In this document: positions 1-5,142 of the stretch, piece by piece | Layout: every line of letters starts with the position of its first letter | How positions within the stretch are numbered: the stretch's first letter is position 1 | NCBI GenBank assembly: GCA_039934635.1 | Contig: JBDTLT010000279.1 | Coordinates: 1-6,783 of the forward strand | Reading direction: 5' to 3' | Origin: DATLFA01 sp039934635 | Lineage (GTDB): Bacteria; Actinomycetota; Acidimicrobiia; Acidimicrobiales; WLNW01 | DNA: 6,783 nt | Translations under genes and position numbers: made by a program | Notes under the pieces: model-generated | What the model was told of the DNA's origin: nothing | Seen by the model: only the letters and a program-made list of their open reading frames with translations | Databases searched by the model: none

Positions 1-353
1 GGTACGAGCCCCGCTTCGCGCAGCGGCATCGCGGGAGCGCCCATGGGTTCGTCGGCGCGGCCGCGGGTGGGCAGCGGTGCCGTGGACGGCAGCGGTGGCC
101 GGGCCGCCGGTGGGGCGGGCGCTGCGGGCGGTGCCGCGGCGGGTGGTGGTGCCGCGGGTTGGGCCACCGGTGCGGGTGCCGGCGGGGTCACCTGCGCGGC
201 GGGCGCCGGTTGTGCGGTCGGCGACGGTGCGAGCGGTGCAAACGGCGCGACCGGTGGCGCGGCTGCCGGTGGTTGCAACGCCGCAGGAGGAGCGGCCGCC
301 GGCGGCGACGGCTGAGCCATCGGTGCGTAGCGCGGCAACACATCGTTGGGCGA
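1..353 (-). other. Segment encoding the Pro/Ala-rich disordered tail of the kinase
   Basis: From about residue 675 to the window edge the kinase is almost entirely Pro and Ala with a few Gln, Val, Ser and Thr, in irregular PPAA, APPVAP and AAPPP blocks. It ends in a more charged patch, LPTRGRADEP. There is no predicted fold, and the DNA is GC-rich and degenerate rather than an exact tandem repeat. Similar tails are common in this actinobacterial kinase family and probably act as flexible tethers; this role is inferred. The antisense reading is a Gly/Ala-rich open frame that I treat as a shadow. Confidence 0.75.
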
Positions 354-2375
354 TGCCGGGGTGGTGAGGTTGGTGGGCGCGCCCGACGCGGTGCCGGCCG
401 GCGACAGGTCGATCGTCGGTGCGGGCATGTTCCAACTGGGCGTCGTGACCGCAGTAGTCGTGTCGTCGCCCCACTGTGTCGCGGCGAGCGCGTCGGTGCG
501 CAGACCACCGGATTCGGAGGGCTGCACCAATGTTGCCGGCACGGTGACGAGCGCAGATGCGCCACCGGCGGGCGACGACATCATTCGCACTTGGATCCCG
601 AAGCGTTGCGCAAGTCGCCCGATGACGGTGAAACCGAGCGAGCGCGACAGCGCTAGGCCCAACACCGGCGGGCTCGCCATCACGCGGTTGGCGTCGTTCA
701 TCTGCTCGGCCGACATACCGATGCCCTGATCGGAGACGGACAGCACGTAGGTGCCCTCACGAGTGAGGTGGCCCACGATCTCGACGCTCGTGTCGGGCGG
801 CGAGAACTGTGTGGCGTTCTCCATGAGTTCCGACAACAAGTGCGCGAGGTCGACGGCGACGTTGCCGGCGACGGTGGCTTCGTCCAGAGCGAGCAATGTG
901 ATGCGAGAGAAGTGCTCGACTTCGCCGATCGCGACGCGCACGACATCGGCCATGTCGACCGGTCGGCCGCGGCGCCGCGGCGGCTCGGCGCCCGCGAGCA
1001 CGAGCAGCGACTCTGCGTTGCGCCGCATCCGGGTCGCGAGGTGGTCGAGCTTGAAGAGGTTCTCCAACTGGTCGGGGTCGTCTTCGTTGGCTTCGAGCTG
1101 ATCGATGAATTCGATCTGGCGATCGAGCAGCGACTGATTGCGACGCGCCAGGTTCACGAAGATGTCGCCGATACCTTTGCGCAACAATTGCGACTGCTGC
1201 CCGGCGACGTTCGACGTCACTTCCTGCAAGTTGTTGAAGGCTCGAGCCAGCTGTCCGATCTCGTCGCGCGATCGCACCTCGATCGGTTCGAGCGTGAATT
1301 GCGCGGCGTCGCTGTCGGGCTTGGTCAGCTGATCGACGAGTTGCGGCAACCGCTCTTCGGAGAGTTCGTAGGCCGACCGGGTCAGGCGGCGCAGCGGACC
1401 GACGACCGATCGGGCGAGCAGCATGGCGAGGGCAATCGCAACGATGACTGCGGAGGCCGCCACGACCGCGTAAGTCTGGGCCTGGCGGTTCGCCGTCGAT
1501 TCGTCCTTGGTGGCGGAGTCGAGGATCGAGGTCGTGATCCCCTGTTCCATCTTGTGCAGAGCCTCGAGGCGCAACACTGCGCTGTTCACCAGGGCAGCGG
1601 GTTCGATCGATACCGAGATCAACTGCCGGTAGTCACGGAGGTATTGGGAGTTCTCGCGGACATCAGGAGTGGTGCGCAGATCGGCGTATTGGTCGCGCAG
1701 CTCCACCGAGGCGATCTGATCGAAGAGCTCTTCCGAGGTCGTGAACTGCGCGTCGAGAAACTGCACCGCGGTGCGTTCCGACGGCGTCGGGGTGTCGCCG
1801 ATGATGGCGCGACTGACGCCGAGGTTCAACGAGTTGAGGTCCGACTTGAGCTTGCCGAGCGCGGTCACGACCTCGATCTGGCGGACGAAGTCGACGTCGT
1901 TGCCGGCGGGACCGATGGCCTTGGTCAAACCGCTCAGCGCGGAGATCATGCGGTCGTAGCGATCGCTGGCGAGATCGGGAGCAACGCGCTCGGCGTCGAC
2001 GTCGGTACGCACCGAGGCCAGATCGGCGAGCCGATCGTTGGTGGCGGACATCGTGGTCGTCATCGAGGTCGGCCCCGGATTGGCGCGGTACTGCGCCAGC
2101 GCAGCGTCGGTCCGAGTGCGCTGCTCCGCCAGCTGTGCCCGCCCGAGGGCGCCTTCGGTGGTCTGGGAGATGCCGGTCCACAGACGCTCGGTTTCGAGCT
2201 GGTGCGACAAGTCGACCTGGCCCCTAACGACGCGCGCCAAGGCGGTGACGTTTCCTGCCCGATCGGCGTCGGCTAGACGTTCGCCGGCGCCGATGCCCGC
2301 AAATCCCGCCATCGCAATGAGGGGGACGGAGAGCACGAGCATCAGCTTCGTACGTACGTTGAAATTCCGGAACAT
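1..2375 (-). CDS. NIT-domain sensor histidine kinase, CvnA-like (3' end beyond the window)
   Basis: This is a membrane sensor kinase; 791 residues are visible with no stop before the left edge. The order is a short cytoplasmic start (MFRNFNVRTK), TM1 about 11-31, an extracytoplasmic NIT-type helical sensor about 50-295 (ETERLWTGISQTTEG, then AEQRTRTDAAL), TM2 about 302-322, HAMP about 323-390 ending in RDEIGQLARAFNNL, a dimerisation region about 400-460, and an ATPase domain about 505-615. The likely phosphoacceptor is H445 in LFKLDHLATRMRRN. The N box is SELMENATQFSPP (515-527) and the G1 box is SDQGIGMS (548-555). GFTVIGRLAQRFGIQV and GGASALVTVP complete the fold. Residues from about 620 on are low-complexity Pro/Ala. 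The ATG at 2375 has GGAG 10 nt upstream. In Streptomyces conservons such kinases precede roadblock, DUF742 and Ras-like GTPase genes, which would lie left of this window. Family assignment is strong. The ligand is unknown: NIT is the domain name, not proof of nitrate binding. Confidence 0.93.
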   Translation of the reverse strand, partial: MFRNFNVRTKLMLVLSVPLIAMAGFAGIGAGERLADADRAGNVTALARVVRGQVDLSHQLETERLWTGISQTTEGALGRAQLAEQRTRTDAALAQYRANPGPTSMTTTMSATNDRLADLASVRTDVDAERVAPDLASDRYDRMISALSGLTKAIGPAGNDVDFVRQIEVVTALGKLKSDLNSLNLGVSRAIIGDTPTPSERTAVQFLDAQFTTSEELFDQIASVELRDQYADLRTTPDVRENSQYLRDYRQLISVSIEPAALVNSAVLRLEALHKMEQGITTSILDSATKDESTANRQAQTYAVVAASAVIVAIALAMLLARSVVGPLRRLTRSAYELSEERLPQLVDQLTKPDSDAAQFTLEPIEVRSRDEIGQLARAFNNLQEVTSNVAGQQSQLLRKGIGDIFVNLARRNQSLLDRQIEFIDQLEANEDDPDQLENLFKLDHLATRMRRNAESLLVLAGAEPPRRRGRPVDMADVVRVAIGEVEHFSRITLLALDEATVAGNVAVDLAHLLSELMENATQFSPPDTSVEIVGHLTREGTYVLSVSDQGIGMSAEQMNDANRVMASPPVLGLALSRSLGFTVIGRLAQRFGIQVRMMSSPAGGASALVTVPATLVQPSESGGLRTDALAATQWGDDTTTAVTTPSWNMPAPTIDLSPAGTASGAPTNLTTPASPNDVLPRYAPMAQPSPPAAAPPAALQPPAAAPPVAPFAPLAPSPTAQPAPAAQVTPPAPAPVAQPAAPPPAAAPPAAPAPPAARPPLPSTAPLPTRGRADEPMGAPAMPLREAGLV

Positions 2376-2501
2376 GGTGATGGTTCTCCGCAAGGAACTG
2401 TTTGAGACATCGACATAAACCGGCTGATCTTGAGTTATTTGCCGAGCGCGAAAACCGCACACAGGCCTTCACTCGGCCCTGAAGCGTGCCGATGGGAGAC
2501 C
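2376..2501. promoter_or_regulatory. Divergent intergenic region between the kinase and DUF4388 genes
   Basis: These 126 bp separate two genes transcribed away from each other, so both promoters are expected here or at its edges. The middle (about 2400-2440) is less GC-rich than the surroundings, as expected of a promoter region. I could not find a convincing -35/-10 pair on either strand, nor a clear operator palindrome. The kinase ribosome-binding site (GGAG, minus strand, 2386-2389) lies at the left end. Confidence 0.5.
2494..2498 (+). promoter_or_regulatory. Ribosome-binding site that supports the 2502 start
   Basis: GGGAG lies just upstream of the ATG at 2502, with a short 3-nt spacer. 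A longer reading from a TTG at 2430 is open, but it adds 24 residues with no family resemblance and no purine-rich site before it. The ATG at 2502 is therefore preferred. Confidence 0.55.
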
Positions 2502-3236
2502 ATGACCACCGAGGTCCGACCCACGGCCGAACGGGCAGCGCTCGAAGGAACCTTGGCTGACCTGGCCCTATTCGAGGTGCTGGATCTGCTCGCCTGCAGT
2601 CGTCAAACCGGCACGCTGTACATCGCAGGATCCCGGCCCGCGGCCATCACTGTGGTCGACGGCGAGGTGTCGTTCGCGACCAATGATCCCGGCTGTTCGC
2701 TGCGCGAAGTGCTGCTCGATCGATCGCTGATCTCCGAGGACGATTGGGATGGCGCGACCAAAGCGAAGGACGTCGAGCTAGGAAGCGCGCTCGTCGCGGA
2801 GTCGGGTGCGCAAGTGGGCGACCTTCGTGACGCAGTGCACGAGCACATCGTGGCGACCGCGCACGAGCTGTCGGATCTCATCGACGAACGATTTCGCTTC
2901 GTGCCTGGCGCGCGCCACACCATGGGCCCGGGATATGCCTATCCCATCAGCGTGTTACGCGGCGACGTCGCCACGCGGCGCGAGGCGTGGCAGACCATCA
3001 GCGATCTGGTGCCGCACACGTCGGTGATCGCGCAGCTGAACGACCACGCGCCCGAGGGCAACGCAATGATTTGTGTCGCCGCCAGCGACTGGCCCGTCGT
3101 CGTCGCGCTCGACGGGCAGCGCCCGCTGCGAGAACTGCTCGGCGTCACGAGAATGACCTCGTTCGCCATCTGTGAAGCGGTGCACCGTCTCGTCACCGCG
3201 GGCCTCGCGACCGTGATCGACGACGGCAGCTACTAG
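2502..3236 (+). CDS. DUF4388 (PATAN-type) domain protein
   Basis: This 244-residue soluble protein has no signal peptide or membrane segment. Residues 13-42 (LEGTLADLALFEVLDLL, then SRQTGTLYI) are the hallmark opening of DUF4388. A strand pair with VVDGEVSFAT (51-60) and the helix REVLLDRSLISEDDW (68-82) follow. A second, weaker copy of the helical motif (LGSALVAESGAQVGDLRDAV) leads into DERFRFVPG (128-136). Residues 159-180 (RREAWQTISDLVPHTSVIAQL) and the end (VVVALDGQRPLRELLGVTRMTSFAICEAVHRLVTAGLATV) match the usual helical, winged-helix-like C-terminus. The biochemical role of the family is poorly defined; its members recur in bacterial signalling systems, often beside response regulators, roadblock proteins or small GTPases. 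Divergence from a CvnA-like kinase fits a signalling role. It ends with TAG immediately before the left inverted-repeat copy. Family call is strong; function is inferred. Confidence 0.88.
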   Translation: MTTEVRPTAERAALEGTLADLALFEVLDLLACSRQTGTLYIAGSRPAAITVVDGEVSFATNDPGCSLREVLLDRSLISEDDWDGATKAKDVELGSALVAESGAQVGDLRDAVHEHIVATAHELSDLIDERFRFVPGARHTMGPGYAYPISVLRGDVATRREAWQTISDLVPHTSVIAQLNDHAPEGNAMICVAASDWPVVVALDGQRPLRELLGVTRMTSFAICEAVHRLVTAGLATVIDDGSY

Positions 3237-3258
3237 TTGTGCGGCTCCGCCGCAACGG
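3237..3258 (+). repeat. Left copy of a perfect 22-bp inverted repeat, with an internal hairpin
   Basis: This copy starts at the base after the DUF4388 stop codon and is the exact reverse complement of 3669-3690 over 22 bp, with mismatches on both sides. Within it TGCGGC-TCC-GCCGCA (3240-3254) folds as a 6-bp stem with a 3-nt loop. No T-run follows, so it is at best a non-canonical terminator for the gene upstream. It could equally be one end of a small inserted or invertible element, or a dispersed intergenic repeat. Confidence 0.85.
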
Positions 3259-3290
3259 ATCGGCGGCTTCGTCGCGGGGTCAACGTGCGG

Positions 3291-3304
3291 CCGACATGTT
3301 GTCG
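3291..3304 (-). terminator. Weak hairpin downstream of the small minus-strand gene
   Basis: CGACA-TGT-TGTCG (3292-3304) can form a 5-bp stem about 25 nt past the stop of the 93-residue gene. A longer CCGACA...TGTCGG pairing (3291-3296 with 3322-3327) competes with it. Neither is followed by a T-run. The region is GC-rich enough for chance stems, so this is only a candidate. Confidence 0.2.
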
Positions 3305-3327
3305 CGGCGGCGGTGGGCCGTTGTCGG

Positions 3328-3609
3328 TCAGAAGAACCGGACGTCTTTGGCGTCGAGCGTGAACGTCATGTAGGCGTCGCCGCCCGACTGCGCCGAGCTC
3401 ACGACGACTTCGTCGAGAGCGAGTGTCGGGCCGTCGGTGGCGAGGACGACAAGCGGGATGAGGGTGCCGTTGGCCGACGCTTGGAACAACCAAACCGCCG
3501 TTGCGCCGACGTTGATGACGATTGTGAACTCGTGATCGCTCGAACCGGCGCTGTATGAGATCAGATCCTCGGCGTCGGTCACCTCGGGGATCGTCAGATA
3601 GTTCGCCAC
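3328..3609 (-). CDS. Small protein of unknown function (93 residues)
   Basis: I do not recognise this protein. It starts VANYLTIPEVTDAEDL from a GTG at 3609 and ends KDVRFF. Alternating hydrophobic runs (EFTIVINVGATAVWLFQAS, GTLIPLVVLAT, EVVVSSA, YMTFTLDAKDV) suggest a small beta-rich fold. It has no signal peptide, no clear membrane helix and no cysteine. Codons are strongly G/C-ending, like the neighbours, which favours a real gene over the antisense frame (3313-3558, Arg-rich). An in-frame TAG at 3619-3621 bars an upstream extension, so GTG 3609 is the outermost start. There is no Shine-Dalgarno before it; TAGTAC followed by 6 nt then GTG could reflect a leaderless transcript, which is speculative. 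It lies 81 bp after gltD on the same strand and is enclosed by the 22-bp inverted repeat. Cargo of a small element is one possibility. Confidence 0.62.
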   Translation of the reverse strand: MANYLTIPEVTDAEDLISYSAGSSDHEFTIVINVGATAVWLFQASANGTLIPLVVLATDGPTLALDEVVVSSAQSGGDAYMTFTLDAKDVRFF

Positions 3610-3636
3610 GACGCGGTACTAGCAGAATTTCGGCGC

Positions 3637-3651
3637 TTCTGGCTGCCAGAA
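3637..3651 (-). terminator. Hairpin between gltD and the small gene
   Basis: TTCTGG-CTG-CCAGAA forms a perfect 6-bp stem with a 3-nt loop, 40 nt after the gltD stop in the direction of transcription. A smaller GGGC/GCCC stem (3658-3670) lies between them. There is no T-run after the stem on the minus strand, so it may be a weak terminator, an mRNA 3'-end structure or a processing site ahead of the small gene. Confidence 0.35.
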
Positions 3652-3668
3652 CCGGGAGGGCCGCCAGC

Positions 3669-3690
3669 CCGTTGCGGCGGAGCCGCACAA
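3669..3690 (-). repeat. Right copy of the 22-bp inverted repeat
   Basis: Read on the minus strand, this copy begins at the base after the gltD TGA stop and is identical over 22 bp to the copy after the DUF4388 stop. The internal stem is at 3673-3687. The two genes are convergent, so each transcript runs from its stop codon straight into the same sequence. The bases just outside the two copies (CTAG on the left, TCAG on the right) do not form a convincing target-site duplication. Confidence 0.85.
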
Positions 3691-5142
3691 TCAGAGCAGC
3701 TGCATCGTGGTCGGCGTGATCGGTGAATGCAGCAGCGTCGAGCCCATGAGGACTTGATCGACCGCCGATGCGCACGACCGGCCTTCGGCGATGGCCCACA
3801 CGATCAGTGACTGTCCCCGACCCATGTCGCCGCACACGAACACGTTGTCGACGTTGGTCCGCCAGTTCGCGTCGCGAGCAACGGCGCCGCGCGGGTTGAG
3901 TTCGATGCCGAGCTGGTCGAAGAGCGCGTGCGGTTCGGGGCCGACGAAGCCCATCGCCAGGAACACGAGCTCGCACGGCAACTCGACGTCGCTGCCTTCG
4001 ATCTTCTCGAAGCGGCCGTCGACCATCTCGACCTCGTGATAGCGAAGCCCACGAAGGTTGCCGTCGTCATCGGCGAGGAAGCATTCGGTGTTGACGGAGA
4101 ACACGCGCTCACCGCCCTCTTCGTGAGCAGACGACACCCGGTAGATCATCGGATACGTCGGCCACGGCATCGATGCCACCCGCGCCTCGGGCGGCCGCGG
4201 CAAGATCTCGAACTGGTGGATCTCGGCGGCGCCCTGTCGGTGCGCAGTGCCGAGACAATCGGCGCCAGTGTCGCCCCCGCCGATGATGACCACGCGCTTG
4301 CCCTCGGCGTTGACGGGCGAAACGGCGAGATCGCCTTGTTGCACGCGGTTGGACGGCGGCAGGTATTCCATGGCCTGGTAGACGCCCTTGCTCTCGCGCC
4401 CCGGCACCGGAAGATCGCGCCACTGCGTAGCGCCTCCGGCGAGCACGACGGCATCGAAGTCGCGCTGCAACTCGTCGCCGGTGATATCGACCCCGACGTT
4501 CGTGTTGGCGCGGAACTCGGTGCCTTCGAGTCGCATCTGCTCGAGTCGGCGATCGAGATACTTCTTCTCCATCTTGAACTCGGGAATGCCGTAGCGCAGC
4601 AACCCGCCGATGCGATCGGCCCGCTCGAAGACGACGACCGCGTGCCCGGCGCGTGTCAACTGCTGCGCGGCCGCGAGACCAGCCGGGCCCGAACCGACCA
4701 CTGCGATGCGCTTGCCGGTGGACTCTTTGGCGAGCACCGGCTTGATCCAACCCTCGTTCCAGGCGCGCTCGACGATCTCGAGTTCGACCTGCTTGATGGT
4801 GACCGGGTCGCTGTTGATGCCGAGCACACACGCCGCTTCACACGGTGCCGGGCACAGCCGGCCCGTGAACTCGGGGAAGTTATTCGTCGCGTGCAGGCGG
4901 TGGAACGCGTCTTCCCAGCGATCGCGATATACGAGATCGTTGAAGTCGGGAATGATGTTGCCGAGCGGGCAGCCGTTGTTGCAGAACGGAATGCCGCAGT
5001 CCATGCAACGCGACGCCTGTACGCGCACGTTGTCGGCCGCGAACGGCTCGTAGACCTCGTGCCAGTCGAGCAGGCGAATTGGCACCGGCCGCCGTGTCGG
5101 CGTCTGACGCTTGTGCGTCATGAAACCCTTCACGTCACCCAT
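3691..5142 (-). CDS. gltD: Glutamate synthase (NADPH) small subunit
   Basis: GltD (483 residues, normal length) oxidises NADPH through FAD and passes electrons via iron-sulfur clusters to GltB. The N-terminal region has seven cysteines in the usual pattern: C46-x2-C49-x4-C54-x3-C58 and C97-x3-C101-x3-C105 (RLCPAPCEAACVLGIN), consistent with two [4Fe-4S] clusters. The first dinucleotide fold, for FAD, is AVVGSGPAGLAAA (147-159), followed by ERADRIGGLLRYGIPEFKM. The second, for NADPH, is VVIIGGGDTGADCLG (284-298). The C-terminal FAD motif is VCGDMGRGQSLIVWAIAEGR (436-455). No key residue appears to be missing. The ATG at 5142 overlaps the end of gltB by 8 nt (ATGGGTGA) and lacks a strong ribosome-binding site, which suggests translational coupling. 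M8 (ATG at 5121, with AAGGG upstream) is an alternative start, but MGDVKGF matches the family's usual beginning. Confidence 0.97.
   Translation of the reverse strand: MGDVKGFMTHKRQTPTRRPVPIRLLDWHEVYEPFAADNVRVQASRCMDCGIPFCNNGCPLGNIIPDFNDLVYRDRWEDAFHRLHATNNFPEFTGRLCPAPCEAACVLGINSDPVTIKQVELEIVERAWNEGWIKPVLAKESTGKRIAVVGSGPAGLAAAQQLTRAGHAVVVFERADRIGGLLRYGIPEFKMEKKYLDRRLEQMRLEGTEFRANTNVGVDITGDELQRDFDAVVLAGGATQWRDLPVPGRESKGVYQAMEYLPPSNRVQQGDLAVSPVNAEGKRVVIIGGGDTGADCLGTAHRQGAAEIHQFEILPRPPEARVASMPWPTYPMIYRVSSAHEEGGERVFSVNTECFLADDDGNLRGLRYHEVEMVDGRFEKIEGSDVELPCELVFLAMGFVGPEPHALFDQLGIELNPRGAVARDANWRTNVDNVFVCGDMGRGQSLIVWAIAEGRSCASAVDQVLMGSTLLHSPITPTTMQLL

Noticed and set aside
43..315. A Gly/Ala-rich plus-strand frame resembling a PE_PGRS-like protein
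   Set aside because: It is the complement of the Pro/Ala-rich kinase tail; glycine and alanine codons arise automatically from the reverse of proline and alanine codons.
768..2276. A 502-codon plus-strand open frame opposite the kinase gene
   Set aside because: It is exactly antisense to a kinase frame with clear domains, has no family motif, and its Arg/Asp/Gly/Val-rich composition is what GC-skewed codons give on the opposite strand.
2349..2360. CGTACGTACG palindrome near the kinase start, as a possible operator
   Set aside because: It lies inside the coding sequence and is explained by the codons for N-V-R-T in the conserved N-terminal segment.
3237..3690. Integron cassette with attC-like ends
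   Set aside because: The GTT/AAC-containing ends do not fit the attC core consensus (GTTRRRY / RYYYAAC), and the repeats are perfect inverted copies at both ends rather than a single imperfect site.
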